A DNA stretch of 64,000 bases from Rubrivivax sp. (GCA_027487905.1 JAIYCR010000082.1:124001-188000), one strand, 5' to 3'. Shown: positions 51,983-60,836, counted from the stretch's first letter. Notes: generated by a model not told the origin, from the letters alone. Made by a program: numbers and translations.

Positions 51983-53272
51983 ATGAGCCCCGACGACCGC
52001 AACGGCATTGCCCCCACCGACCTGTCCGCAACGTCCGTCCCGGACGCCGTCTCGGCCCGAGCGGCGGCACCCAACCGCCGCAGCGTGGTGCAGGCCCTCG
52101 CCGCCGGTGCCGCCGTGGTGAGCGCCGGCGCGCTGGCGCCGGCCATCGTTCGGGCCCAGGCTGCCCCGGTGCGGGTGGGCTACGCCATGGCGCGAACCGG
52201 CCCGTGGTCGGTCGGCGCGCAGACGAGCCAGGAACCCAACTACCTGCTGTGGGCCGAGCAGCAGAACGCCGCGGGCGGCCTGATGGTCAAGGGCCAGCGC
52301 CGGCCGATCGAGCTCATTAGCAGCGACGACCGCAGCGAGATCGAGACCTGCGTTCGCACCTACGAGAAGCTGATGGGCAGTGACAAGGTCGACCTGGTGC
52401 TGCCGCCCTGGGGCAGCAACGCCAATTTCGCGGTCGCGCCGCTGGCCAACCGCTTCGGCTATCCCTTCCTGGCCCCCACCGCGCTGTCGCGCCGCCTGGT
52501 GGAGATGAAGCTGCCCTACTTCTTCCTGCTGCTGCAGCAGCCCAAGTCGATGATGGACGCGCTGGTGGACATGCTCAAGGCCAACGGCGTGCGAACCGTG
52601 GCCGTGGTCTACGTGGACGACCTCTTCGGCCTGGAGAACTACGCGGCGCTGAAGGTGGCGCTGCAGGGCAGCGGCATGACGCTGGTGGAGGACAAGAGCT
52701 ACCCGCTGGGCGTGAAGGACCTGTCGCCCACCTTGCGCGCCATCAAGGACAAGAACCCCGACGCCTTCATCGGCCTGACCTACCCGCCCGACACCATCCT
52801 CGCCAGCCGGCAGAGCAAGGAGATCGGCTTCAACCCGAAGTTCTTCTACGCCTCGGTGGGCACCGCCTTCCAGCTCTACCGCAACGTGATGCAGGCCGGC
52901 GCCGAAGGCGTGCTGGGCATGGGCAGCTGGAACGCCAAGCGCGGTGCCGCGGCCAAGGCCTACTTCGACGCCCACGTGAAGAAGTTCGGCGCTGCCAAGG
53001 AACCCGATCGCTGGGCGAGCGGCGCCACCTGGGCGGGGCTGGAGATCCTCACCGCCGGCGTGGCCAAGGTGGGCCTGGAGCGCAAGGCGCTGCGCGACTT
53101 CATCGCCAACGGCACGCACGAGACCCTGCTCGGCCCGATCAAGTTCGCCGGCAGCGAGAACGTGGGCACGCCGGGCACGGTGAGCCAATGGCAGAAGGGC
53201 GAGTTCGAGGTGGTGTGGCCGCGCTCCATGGCCACTGCGCCGCTGGTGGCAGCCAAGCCGGCCTGGGTCTGA
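51983..53272 (+). CDS. Liv-type ABC transporter substrate-binding protein
   Basis: A 429-residue periplasmic binding protein of the LivJ/amide-binding group (Peripla_BP_6). A long N-terminal region carries a Tat-like signal (NRRSVVQALAAGAAVVSAGA, cleavage after AIVRAQA near residue 58). The mature protein begins PVRVGYAMARTGPWSVG, with two lobes bridged around DLVLPPWGSNANFAVAP and VVYVDDLFGLENYAALK. It delivers a ligand, possibly an amino acid, aromatic acid or amide, to the LivHMGF complex encoded downstream. ATG 51983 follows GGAGACCG. The paired RR suggests Tat export. Confidence 0.9.
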   Translation: MSPDDRNGIAPTDLSATSVPDAVSARAAAPNRRSVVQALAAGAAVVSAGALAPAIVRAQAAPVRVGYAMARTGPWSVGAQTSQEPNYLLWAEQQNAAGGLMVKGQRRPIELISSDDRSEIETCVRTYEKLMGSDKVDLVLPPWGSNANFAVAPLANRFGYPFLAPTALSRRLVEMKLPYFFLLLQQPKSMMDALVDMLKANGVRTVAVVYVDDLFGLENYAALKVALQGSGMTLVEDKSYPLGVKDLSPTLRAIKDKNPDAFIGLTYPPDTILASRQSKEIGFNPKFFYASVGTAFQLYRNVMQAGAEGVLGMGSWNAKRGAAAKAYFDAHVKKFGAAKEPDRWASGATWAGLEILTAGVAKVGLERKALRDFIANGTHETLLGPIKFAGSENVGTPGTVSQWQKGEFEVVWPRSMATAPLVAAKPAWV

Positions 53273-53297
53273 CGCGGCGCACCGGAGCATCGGCATC

Positions 53298-54176
53298 ATG
53301 TCCCTGGGCGGCTGGCTGGAACTGATCGCGTCGGGCCTGATCACCGGCGGCGTGTATGCGCTGGTGGCGCTGGGCCTGAACCTGCAGTACGGCCTGATGC
53401 GCATCCTGAACATCGCCCACGGCGAGTTCCTGATGCTCGGGGCCTTCATCACCTGGATGGCCCACGACACGCTCGGCGTGTCGCCGCTCGTCATGGTGCC
53501 GGTGGCCTTCCTCGCGCTGATGGGCCTGGGCATGCTGATCCACCGGCTGACCTTCCGCCAGCTGGCGCGCACCAGCCCCAACGTGGACATCTTCGAGGCC
53601 CGCGGGCTGATGGCCTCCTTTGGCCTGATGTTCCTGGTGCAGAACTTTGCCACCCAGGTCTGGGGCGCGGACCTGCGCGGCTACGACTACCTGGCCACGC
53701 CGGTGGCCGTGGGCGGTGCGCAGTTCACCGCCAACAAGCTGGTGCTGCTGGGACTGTCGCTGGCCTTCAGCATCGCGCTCATCGTCACCTTGCGCACCAC
53801 GCTGCTGGGCAAGGGCGTGCGGGCGCTGATGCAGTCGCCCACCGGGGCGCAGCTGGTGGGCATCGACACCCAGCGGCTGCACCCGCTGATGTTCGGCGTC
53901 GGCCTGGGCCTGTCGGGCGTGGCCGGCTGCCTGCTGTCGATGACCTACACCATCACCCCGGCCATGGGCGAGCCCTACACGGTGACGGCGCTGATCGTGA
54001 TCACGCTGGGCGGGTTCGGCAGCATGCCCGGTGCCCTCGTGGGGGGGCTCGCCCTGGGCGTCATCGAGGCGCTGGGCACGCACTTCACCAACCCGTCGCT
54101 GAAGTCGCTGCTGTCCTATTCCATCTTCATCGCCGTGCTGCTGTGGCGACCGAACGGGCTGTTCGCGCGCAAGTGA
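53298..54176 (+). CDS. livH: Branched-chain amino acid-type ABC permease LivH
   Basis: Inner-membrane permease of 292 residues with about eight helices. It opens ELIASGLITGGVYALVALG and has NIAHGEFLMLGAFITWM, both typical of LivH, and ends VLLWRPNGLFARK. The conserved cytoplasmic EAA-like segment lies in MQSPTGAQLVGIDTQRLHP. It forms the translocation pore with LivM. The gene follows the binding-protein gene by 25 bp in the rightward operon. Confidence 0.93.
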   Translation: MSLGGWLELIASGLITGGVYALVALGLNLQYGLMRILNIAHGEFLMLGAFITWMAHDTLGVSPLVMVPVAFLALMGLGMLIHRLTFRQLARTSPNVDIFEARGLMASFGLMFLVQNFATQVWGADLRGYDYLATPVAVGGAQFTANKLVLLGLSLAFSIALIVTLRTTLLGKGVRALMQSPTGAQLVGIDTQRLHPLMFGVGLGLSGVAGCLLSMTYTITPAMGEPYTVTALIVITLGGFGSMPGALVGGLALGVIEALGTHFTNPSLKSLLSYSIFIAVLLWRPNGLFARK

Positions 54177-54218
54177 GCACAGCGCCGCGCCACACCCGTT
54201 CCCCAACCCCGACCCCCC

Positions 54219-55304
54219 ATGACGAGCCTCCTGCAACGACTGGGCCTGGCGCCCGATGCCGGTGCGGCGCTGCGCACGCGCACCCCCTTCCTGCTCGACC
54301 GCCGGCTGCTCGGCCGTGACGTGCTGGTGCTGTTCGCGGTGGCGGGCTGGGCGCTGGCCATTCCGCAGTACGGCAGCGACTTCGTCGTGTCCATGGCCAT
54401 GACCTGCCTGATGTATGCGGCGCTGTCGTCGAGCTGGAGCCTTTTCTGCGGCACGACGCGCTACCTGTCGCTGGCCACCGCGGCCTTCTTCGGCATCGGC
54501 GCCTACACCAGCGCGCTCACGCTGGAGCAGCTGCCCTGGATGGCCGCCATCGGCCTGGGCGCCCTCATCGCAGCGGTCGTGGCGGTGGTGATGGGCAGCT
54601 TCGTGCTGCACCTGCGCGGCACCTATTTCGCCGTGCTCACCTTCGGCATGACCGAGCTCATCCGCCATGCGGTGACCTACTGGGAGAAGCAGGTCACCGG
54701 CACCGTGGGCCGGGTGCTGACGGTGGTGCCCGAGCGCGACGTGATCTACCTCACCGTGCTGGGGCTGGCGGTGCTGGCCATCGCGGTGTCCATCGTCGTG
54801 CGGCGCAGCCGCTTCGGCCTGGCCATGCAGGGCATCGGCGCGGACGAGCAGCGCGCGCAGACGCTGGGCGTGGACACCCGGCTGATGAAGATCGGCGGCT
54901 TCGCACTCACCGCCGCGTTCGCGGGTGCCGTCGGTGCGGCGATGAGCGTGCGATGGACCTACATCGACCCGGCCACCGTGTTCAGCCCCTTCATCGGCTT
55001 CCAGACGGTGCTGATCGCGCTGATCGGCGGTGCGGCCACGCTGTGGGGCCCGCTGATCGCCGCGGTGGTGTTCAGCGTGCTGGCCGAGACGCTGCGGCTG
55101 CAGCTGCCGCAGATCTACATGATGGCGCTGGGCCTGCTGCTCATCCTGTCGGTGCTCTACCTGCCCGGGGGACTGGCCTCGCTGCGCACCTCGACCTTCC
55201 GCCAATGGCGCCAGGCCTGGGTGGACGCCCGGCAGGAGCGGCGCGAGCAGCGCCGCCGGCGCGAGGCGAGCGCGCAGCGCAAGGCACGGCAGGGGGCCAC
55301 ATGA
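54219..55304 (+). CDS. livM: Branched-chain amino acid-type ABC permease LivM
   Basis: Inner-membrane permease of 361 residues. An extended N terminus of about 35 residues precedes the helices. ALSSSWSLFCGTTRYLSLAT and FFGIGAYTSALTLEQL are LivM-like, and the coupling segment is near MQGIGADEQRAQTLGVDTR. The C-terminal tail is long and strongly basic (about 335-361, rich in Arg and Gln). The stop overlaps the next ATG (ATGA), so it is coupled to livG. Confidence 0.93.
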   Translation: MTSLLQRLGLAPDAGAALRTRTPFLLDRRLLGRDVLVLFAVAGWALAIPQYGSDFVVSMAMTCLMYAALSSSWSLFCGTTRYLSLATAAFFGIGAYTSALTLEQLPWMAAIGLGALIAAVVAVVMGSFVLHLRGTYFAVLTFGMTELIRHAVTYWEKQVTGTVGRVLTVVPERDVIYLTVLGLAVLAIAVSIVVRRSRFGLAMQGIGADEQRAQTLGVDTRLMKIGGFALTAAFAGAVGAAMSVRWTYIDPATVFSPFIGFQTVLIALIGGAATLWGPLIAAVVFSVLAETLRLQLPQIYMMALGLLLILSVLYLPGGLASLRTSTFRQWRQAWVDARQERREQRRRREASAQRKARQGAT

Positions 55305-56086
55305 ACGGACACCCCATCCTCGAGGCGCGGGGCGTGAGCGTGCGCTTCGGGGGCCTGACCGCGGTGGACCAGGTGAGCGCAGCGTTCGCCGCGGGTGAAC
55401 TCGTGGGCATCATCGGCCCCAACGGTGCCGGCAAGACCACTTTCTTCAACGCCCTGTCGGGCGTGGTGATGCCCACCGGCGGCGACCTCTACGGCCACGG
55501 CCAGCGCCTGACCGGCAAGCGCCCGGACCGCTTCGCCGCCGAAGGCATCGCCCGCACCTTCCAGACCCCGCGAGTGTTCGCCGAGCTGAGCGTGGCGGCC
55601 AACATCGACTTCGGGCTGCAGTTCGCCGGGCGCCGGCGGCAGGCCTCCTGGCTGCTCAAGGACGAGGCGAGCATCCTCAACCTGATCGGCCTGGCCGCCC
55701 AGGCCGACCTGCCGGCCGCCGCCATCACGCCCTCGCAGCAGCGCCTGCTGGAGATCGGCATGGCGCTGGCCACCCGGCCGCGGCTGCTGCTGCTCGACGA
55801 GGTGGCCGCCGGACTCACCGAGGCCGAGGTCGACGCCATGGCCCAGCTGATCCGGCGCCTGCGCGACGAGCTCGACCTCACCGTCATCTGGATCGAGCAC
55901 GCGGTCACCACGCTGCTGCGCTACGTGGAACGCGTGATCGTGCTGCACCAGGGCCGCAAGATCGCCGACGGCACGCCGGCCGAAGTGGTGCGCAACGCCG
56001 AGGTCATCGAGGCCTACCTGGGCGACGAGATGGACAGCACGGCCGTGCCTGCGGCCGCGGCAAGCCGGCAGGAGCCCACGGCATGA
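55301..56086 (+). CDS. livG: ABC ATPase LivG
   Basis: ATP-binding subunit of 261 residues. Walker A GPNGAGKTTFF near 38-48, the LivG-type EGIARTFQTPRVF Q-loop region near 82-94, a signature region ITPSQQRLLEIGMALA (a variant of LSGG), Walker B LLLLDEVAAGLT and the H-loop in WIEHAV near 200. The signature is less canonical than usual. It is coupled at both ends: ATGA overlaps join it to livM upstream and to the livF-ALDH gene downstream. Confidence 0.93.
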   Translation: MNGHPILEARGVSVRFGGLTAVDQVSAAFAAGELVGIIGPNGAGKTTFFNALSGVVMPTGGDLYGHGQRLTGKRPDRFAAEGIARTFQTPRVFAELSVAANIDFGLQFAGRRRQASWLLKDEASILNLIGLAAQADLPAAAITPSQQRLLEIGMALATRPRLLLLDEVAAGLTEAEVDAMAQLIRRLRDELDLTVIWIEHAVTTLLRYVERVIVLHQGRKIADGTPAEVVRNAEVIEAYLGDEMDSTAVPAAAASRQEPTA

Positions 56087-58326
56087 ACAACGACATCGAA
56101 CGGGCGCTGGACCGGCGCCTGGCCCACCTGAAGATCGAGCGGCTGAGCGCCGGCTACGGCGCCTTCCTGGTGCTGCGTGACCTGAGCCTGGAAGCCCGCC
56201 CGGGCCTGACCGTCATCCTCGGGCCGAACGGCGCGGGCAAGACCACGCTGCTCAAGGCCATCAACGGGCTGATTCCCCGCTCCGGCGCGATGCAGCTGGA
56301 CGGCGAGGACATCGAGGTCGACGAGAAGACGGCCGAACTGGTCCGCCGCGGCCTGGTGCTGGTGCCCGAGGGCCGGCAGCTCTTCCCGCAGATGACGGTG
56401 CGCGAGAACCTCGAACTCGGCGGCTGGCTGGTGCCCAAACCCGAGCGCGAGCGCCGCCTGGAGGAGGCCTTCCGCGATTTTCCCAAGCTCGCCCAGCGCG
56501 CCGAGCAGCTGGCCGGCACGATGAGCGGCGGCGAGCAGCAGATGGTGGCGGTGGCCCGCGCGATGATGAGCGCGCCCCGGCTGCTGATGCTCGACGAGCC
56601 CTCTCTGGGCCTGGCGCCGCGCATGGTGGACGAGCTGCTGGCCATCGCGCGGCGCATCGCCGACCAGGGCGTGACCGTGCTGATGGTCGAGCAGAACGTG
56701 CGCAAGGCCCTGGCCGTGGCCGACCGCGGCTATGTGCTCGAACGCGGGCGGCTGGTGGCCAGTGGCCCGGCCCGCCTGCTCGCCCGATCCACCGTGGTGC
56801 GCGAGGCCTACCTCGGCAAGGCCGCCACCGCATCCACCCGAACCTCAGCTTCCAACACCCAGGAGAAGACCGTGTCCGACCTGTCCATGCTCATCAACGG
56901 CCTGGCCGTCACCGCTGAAGGCGGCGCCACCTTCGAGCGCCGCAACCCGCTGGACGGCAGCATCGCCACCCGCGCCCCGGCCGCCAGCGTGGCCGACGCG
57001 CAGGCCGCCTGCGACGCCGCAGGCGAGGCCTTCAAGACCTGGAGCCGCACCGGCCCGAGCGAGCGCCGGGCGCTGCTGCTCAAGGCGGCGGACGCACTGG
57101 AGGCCCGCACGCCCAAGTTCATCGAGGCGGTGTCGGCCGAGACCGGCGCCACCGGCATGTGGGGCGGCTTCAACGTGATGCTGGCCGCCGGCATGATCCG
57201 CGAGGCGGCCGGTCTGACCACGCAGGTGGGTGGCGAGGTGATCCCGTCGGACGTGCCCGGCTCGCTGGCCATGGGCGTACGCCAGCCAGCCGGCGTGGTG
57301 CTGGGCATCGCCCCCTGGAACGCCCCGGTGATCCTGGCGGTGCGCGCCATCGCCACGCCGCTGGCCTGTGGCAACACCGTCATCCTCAAGGGCAGCGAGA
57401 ACTGCCCGCGCACCCACCAGCTGATCATCGAGGCCTTCCAGGACGCGGGCTTCCCGGCGGGTGTCGTCAACTACATCACCAACGCCCCGCAGGACGCCGG
57501 CGCGGTGGTCGAAGCCATGGTGGCCCACCCGGCCGTGCGGCGGGTGAACTTCACCGGCAGCACCCGCGTGGGCAAGCTGCTGGCGCTGACCTGCGCGAAG
57601 CACCTCAAGCCGGTGGTGCTGGAGCTGGGCGGCAAGGCGCCCTTCGTGGTGCTCGATGACGCCGATCTGCCCGCGGCGGTGGACGGTGCCGCCTTCGGCG
57701 CCTTCGCCAACAGCGGGCAGATCTGCATGTCCACCGAACGCATCATCGTGGACCAGCGCATCGCCGACGACTTCGTGGCGCTGTTCGTCAAGAAGGCCCG
57801 CGGCCTGCCGCTGGGCGACCCGCGCAAGCCCGAGCCGGTGGTGCTGGGCAGCGTCATCGGCATGGGCACGGTGGAGCACTGCAATGCGCTGATCGACGAC
57901 GCGCTGGCCAAGGGTGCCAAGCTGATGTGCGGCGGCAAGGCCGACAGCACGCTGATGCCGGCCACGGTGCTGGACCGTGTGACGCCGCAGATGCGCGTCT
58001 ACCACGAGGAGACCTTCGGCCCGGTCAAGGCCATCGTGCGGGTGGACGGCGTCGAAGCGGCGGTGGCCTGCGCCAACGACAACGAATACGGCCTGTCCGC
58101 GGCGGTGTTCGGCCGCGACATCGCCCGGGCGATGGAAGTGGCGCGGCGCATCGAGTCGGGCATCTGCCATGTCAACGGGCCCACGGTGCACGACGAGGCG
58201 CAGATGCCCTTCGGCGGCGTCAAGGGCAGCGGCATGGGCCGCTTCGGCGGCAAGGCGGGCATCGCCGAGTTCACCGAGCTGCGCTGGATCACGGTGCAGA
58301 CCCAGCCGCGCCACTACCCCTTCTGA
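56083..58326 (+). CDS. In-frame fusion: LivF ABC ATPase joined to aldehyde dehydrogenase
   Basis: A single open frame of 747 residues without an internal stop. Residues 1 to about 245 are a complete LivF ATPase: Walker A GPNGAGKTT at 47-55, signature MSGGEQQ near 147-153, Walker B LLMLDEPSLGL near 167-177, ending EAYLG. A 15-20-residue Ala/Thr/Ser linker leads to a full aldehyde dehydrogenase (264-747) with GIAPWNAPV, TGSTRVG near 491, the general base Glu in ELGG (about E514), the nucleophile Cys548 in SGQICMS and EETFGPV. A GTG with AGGAG 6 nt before it sits exactly at the junction. The protein may exist as a fusion, as a separate ALDH, or both. A sequencing error that removed a stop is possible. 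Confidence 0.8.
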   Translation: MNNDIERALDRRLAHLKIERLSAGYGAFLVLRDLSLEARPGLTVILGPNGAGKTTLLKAINGLIPRSGAMQLDGEDIEVDEKTAELVRRGLVLVPEGRQLFPQMTVRENLELGGWLVPKPERERRLEEAFRDFPKLAQRAEQLAGTMSGGEQQMVAVARAMMSAPRLLMLDEPSLGLAPRMVDELLAIARRIADQGVTVLMVEQNVRKALAVADRGYVLERGRLVASGPARLLARSTVVREAYLGKAATASTRTSASNTQEKTVSDLSMLINGLAVTAEGGATFERRNPLDGSIATRAPAASVADAQAACDAAGEAFKTWSRTGPSERRALLLKAADALEARTPKFIEAVSAETGATGMWGGFNVMLAAGMIREAAGLTTQVGGEVIPSDVPGSLAMGVRQPAGVVLGIAPWNAPVILAVRAIATPLACGNTVILKGSENCPRTHQLIIEAFQDAGFPAGVVNYITNAPQDAGAVVEAMVAHPAVRRVNFTGSTRVGKLLALTCAKHLKPVVLELGGKAPFVVLDDADLPAAVDGAAFGAFANSGQICMSTERIIVDQRIADDFVALFVKKARGLPLGDPRKPEPVVLGSVIGMGTVEHCNALIDDALAKGAKLMCGGKADSTLMPATVLDRVTPQMRVYHEETFGPVKAIVRVDGVEAAVACANDNEYGLSAAVFGRDIARAMEVARRIESGICHVNGPTVHDEAQMPFGGVKGSGMGRFGGKAGIAEFTELRWITVQTQPRHYPF
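56872..58326 (+). CDS. Aldehyde dehydrogenase from an internal GTG start within the fused frame
   Basis: Alternative translation unit of 484 residues, the normal length for an aldehyde dehydrogenase. It has its own AGGAG (56861-56865) 6 nt before GTG 56872, and the protein begins VSDLSMLINGL as other free-standing members do. The catalytic Cys and Glu, the NAD-binding GSTRVG and the C-terminal GGVKGSGMGRFGG are intact. Overall it resembles benzaldehyde/salicylaldehyde/vanillin-type dehydrogenases, which oxidise aromatic aldehydes to acids with NAD; the substrate assignment is inference. It shares its frame with the upstream livF. Confidence 0.65.
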   Translation: MSDLSMLINGLAVTAEGGATFERRNPLDGSIATRAPAASVADAQAACDAAGEAFKTWSRTGPSERRALLLKAADALEARTPKFIEAVSAETGATGMWGGFNVMLAAGMIREAAGLTTQVGGEVIPSDVPGSLAMGVRQPAGVVLGIAPWNAPVILAVRAIATPLACGNTVILKGSENCPRTHQLIIEAFQDAGFPAGVVNYITNAPQDAGAVVEAMVAHPAVRRVNFTGSTRVGKLLALTCAKHLKPVVLELGGKAPFVVLDDADLPAAVDGAAFGAFANSGQICMSTERIIVDQRIADDFVALFVKKARGLPLGDPRKPEPVVLGSVIGMGTVEHCNALIDDALAKGAKLMCGGKADSTLMPATVLDRVTPQMRVYHEETFGPVKAIVRVDGVEAAVACANDNEYGLSAAVFGRDIARAMEVARRIESGICHVNGPTVHDEAQMPFGGVKGSGMGRFGGKAGIAEFTELRWITVQTQPRHYPF

Positions 58327-58363
58327 CCCTTCTGATCGAGGGGGCCGGGTTTTCGCGGCGCCC

Positions 58364-59206
58364 TCAGCGGGCGCAGCGGAACCCGATGTAGACGACGGCG
58401 GTGGCGGCCGGCTTGGCCTGGAGGTGATCGGCGCGCATCTGCGCAGCGCCATACCACCAGGACCCGCCTCGGGTGCGCCGCTCGGCCTGGGCGGAAGCAC
58501 CCCGGGGCTCGTCCACCCACTCCCAGGCGTTTGCGCCCATGTCGAACAGTCCGTTGACCCCCGCTGCGGTGCGGCCGGCCAGTGCGTGGCCGTGACCGCG
58601 CATCAAGGCGGCGCCGTGCGAGATGGCGCGGGTGCGGGCGTCGCTGCCGCAGTCGTCCAGGCACTGGGCACCTTGCGGCGTGTCGCCGGTCGGATAGGGA
58701 TAGGTCCGGCCCCGCTCGAAACCGGCGGCGGGCTGCGGCCGTTGCTCGGTGTAGGCGGCCAGCACCCATTCGCGGTCCGTCGGCAGTCGCCCGCCAGCCC
58801 AGCGGCAGAAGGCCTGCGCCTCGTCGAAGGCGATGTGCACCGCCGGTTCCGCGTCGTCCACCGGGCCGTTGCCGCCCATCGGGGTGCGCCAGTTCCAGCC
58901 GGGCTTGCGCACCCAGCCGGCCTCGTAGACCTCGCCGCCACCCTGGCGCTCGGCCCGGGTGACGGTGCCGGTGGCCTCGGCGAAGCGGCGGAACTGCCCC
59001 ACCGTGGTCTCGGTGCGGGCCATCTGGAAGCCCGCAATGGTCTGCCATTCGATGCCCGCACGGTTGGCCTGGGTGGCCGCCGCCGGGTTGGTGGCCAGCA
59101 CGGCCGCGGCTGCGTTGCGCTCGGGGGTGTCAGGCGGTGCGGCCGACGCACTGCAGACAAGCAGCGGAGCGAGCATCCAGCCAAGGGCGCGTTGCGAAGG
59201 GGTCAT
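58364..59206 (-). CDS. Secreted SUMF1-like (FGE-sulfatase family) protein without FGE cysteines
   Basis: A 280-residue protein with a signal peptide (LGWMLAPLLVCSASA, cleavage near residue 23). The SUMF1/formylglycine-generating-enzyme fold is evident in TETTVGQFRRFAEATG, FCRWAGGRLPTDREWVLAA, NGLFDMGANAWEWVDEP and RTRGGSWWYG, ending GFRCAR. The two redox cysteines of true FGE, expected after the GGS, are absent (GGSWWYGAAQMRADH), so it should not make formylglycine from sulfatases. It may bind a ligand or serve another role. It reads leftward, convergent with the LivF-ALDH gene and downstream of the second Liv cluster, 111 bp from it. Confidence 0.85.
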   Translation of the reverse strand: MTPSQRALGWMLAPLLVCSASAAPPDTPERNAAAAVLATNPAAATQANRAGIEWQTIAGFQMARTETTVGQFRRFAEATGTVTRAERQGGGEVYEAGWVRKPGWNWRTPMGGNGPVDDAEPAVHIAFDEAQAFCRWAGGRLPTDREWVLAAYTEQRPQPAAGFERGRTYPYPTGDTPQGAQCLDDCGSDARTRAISHGAALMRGHGHALAGRTAAGVNGLFDMGANAWEWVDEPRGASAQAERRTRGGSWWYGAAQMRADHLQAKPAATAVVYIGFRCAR

Positions 59207-59317
59207 GCCCGGAACGATACGCCGGAAGCGTTCGCACGCGCCTGGAAGGGACGTGCGGATCGGACATCGGGTCTCTGTACAGGCCGGCGCGCCGGCCACC
59301 ACCGGTGCCTTCGGTGC

Positions 59318-60034
59318 TCAGTGCGCCGACACCCCCAGCCAGGTGTCCAGCGGCGAGGGATCGGCGCGCAGTGCCGCGCAGTCAGCGCGGTAGGCGATGC
59401 CGCCCCGGTCGAGCACGACCGCATCGTCGGTGACACCCAGCACCAGCTGCGGGTGCTGTTCGACGACGATGGAGGACAGGCCCTCCTCGCGGGCCACGCG
59501 CGCGATGGCCGCCAGCAGCTCGGTGACGATCAAGGGCGCCAGGCCCTCAAGCGGCTCGTCCAGCAGCAGCAGGCGCGGGTTGAGCACCAGCGCACGGCCG
59601 AAGGCGAGCATCTGCTGCTCGCCGCCGGACAGCTGCGTGCCCAGGTTGCGCTGGCGCTCGGCCAGGCGCGGGAAGAGCTCGTAGACGCGCCGTTCCGTCC
59701 ACGGACCGGGGCGTGCCACCGCGCTGAGGTTCTCCGAGACGGTCAGAGACTTGAAGATGTTGCGTTCCTGCGGCACCCAGCCGATGCCGGCGGCCGCACG
59801 CCGGTGGGCGGGCAGCTCGTGCAGCGCGGTGCCGGCCAGCTCGATGCGGCCCTCGAAGCGGCGGGTCACCCCCACCAGCGTGTCCAGCAGCGTCGTCTTG
59901 CCCGTGCCGTTGCGCCCCAGCAGCGCCAGCGAACGCCCGGCCTGCAGCGTGAAGGACACGTCGCTGAGCACCACGGCCTCGCCATGGCCGCAGCGCAGCC
60001 CTTCGACCCGCAGCAGCACTGGCGGCTCAGCCAT
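59318..60034 (-). CDS. livF: ABC ATPase LivF
   Basis: Stand-alone LivF of 238 residues, the normal length. Walker A GRNGTGKTTLLDTL is near 38-51, the LivF-type GWVPQERNIFKSLTVSEN follows, then the signature LSGGEQQMLAFGRAL, Walker B RLLLLDEPLEGLAP and the H-loop VVEQHPQ. It ends WLGVSAH shortly after the ATPase core, which contrasts with the extended copy at 56083. It overlaps livG by 8 bp and is the last gene of the leftward second Liv operon. Confidence 0.94.
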   Translation of the reverse strand: MAEPPVLLRVEGLRCGHGEAVVLSDVSFTLQAGRSLALLGRNGTGKTTLLDTLVGVTRRFEGRIELAGTALHELPAHRRAAAGIGWVPQERNIFKSLTVSENLSAVARPGPWTERRVYELFPRLAERQRNLGTQLSGGEQQMLAFGRALVLNPRLLLLDEPLEGLAPLIVTELLAAIARVAREEGLSSIVVEQHPQLVLGVTDDAVVLDRGGIAYRADCAALRADPSPLDTWLGVSAH

Positions 60035-60836
60035 GGTGGACCACCGTCTCGCCCAGGTAGACCGCCCTCACCCGCGGATCGCTGGCGATGGCCTGTGGCG
60101 TGCCTTCGGTCAGCAAGGCACCATTGACCAGCACGGCGATGCGGCTGGCGAAGCTGAAGACGAGGTCCATGTCGTGTTCGATCAGCAGCACCGACACCTC
60201 GGCGGGCAATGCAGCGACGGTGTCGAGGATGTCCTGGCGCTCGGCCGCGGGCACGCCGGCGGCGGGCTCGTCAAGCAGCAGAACGCTGGGCTTGAGGGCC
60301 ACCGCCAGCGCGATCTCCAGCAGCCGCCGCTTGCCGTAGGGCAGCTGCAGCGTGGGCCGGTCGGCCTCCTCGGCCAGGCGGAAGCGCTCGAGCAGCGCGT
60401 CGCACTCGGCCGACAGTTCGGTGTCACGCCCGATGCTGCGCCAGAAGCGATGCGCCCGCCCCAGCCGGCCGCTGACGGCCACCGCCAGGCTCTGGCGCGC
60501 GGTCATGCTGCCGAACAGCTGGTTGATCTGGAAGGTGCGGGCCAGGCCCCGCCCGACACGCTGGTGCGGCGCGAGCGGCGTGATGTCCTGGCCGTGCAGT
60601 TCCACCCGGCCCGAGGTGGGCGCCAGCACCCCGGTGAGCAGGTTGATCAGCGTCGTCTTTCCCGCGCCGTTGGGACCGATCAGGGCCATGCGGTCACCGC
60701 GGGCGAGGCTCAGCGACACCTGCTGCGTGGCCTCGATGCCGCCGAAGCGCTTGACCAGCGCGTGCGTGCGCAGCACGACCTCGCCGCGGGCGGGGGCGAG
60801 ATCGGGCTGCGGGCTCGATGCCGTGGCTCCGCTCAT
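60027..60836 (-). CDS. livG: ABC ATPase LivG
   Basis: ATP-binding subunit of 269 residues with Walker A GPNGAGKTTLINLL near 54-67, the LivG segment GRGLARTFQINQLFGSMTAR and a signature region LQLPYGKRRLLEIALAVAL that departs from LSGGQ, as in LivG. Walker B VLLLDEPAAGVPAAE and IEHDMDLVF follow. The ATG at 60836 overlaps the livM stop (ATGA). With LivF it energises the second transport system. Confidence 0.93.
   Translation of the reverse strand: MSGATASSPQPDLAPARGEVVLRTHALVKRFGGIEATQQVSLSLARGDRMALIGPNGAGKTTLINLLTGVLAPTSGRVELHGQDITPLAPHQRVGRGLARTFQINQLFGSMTARQSLAVAVSGRLGRAHRFWRSIGRDTELSAECDALLERFRLAEEADRPTLQLPYGKRRLLEIALAVALKPSVLLLDEPAAGVPAAERQDILDTVAALPAEVSVLLIEHDMDLVFSFASRIAVLVNGALLTEGTPQAIASDPRVRAVYLGETVVHHG

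Noticed and set aside
50573-53653. 1026-codon minus-strand frame across the AraC and binding-protein genes
   Set aside because: It is antisense to a clear binding-protein and permease gene and out of frame with the AraC gene. No domain is visible.
58364-59206. Formylglycine-generating enzyme
   Set aside because: The two redox cysteines needed for catalysis are absent, and no sulfatase gene is near.
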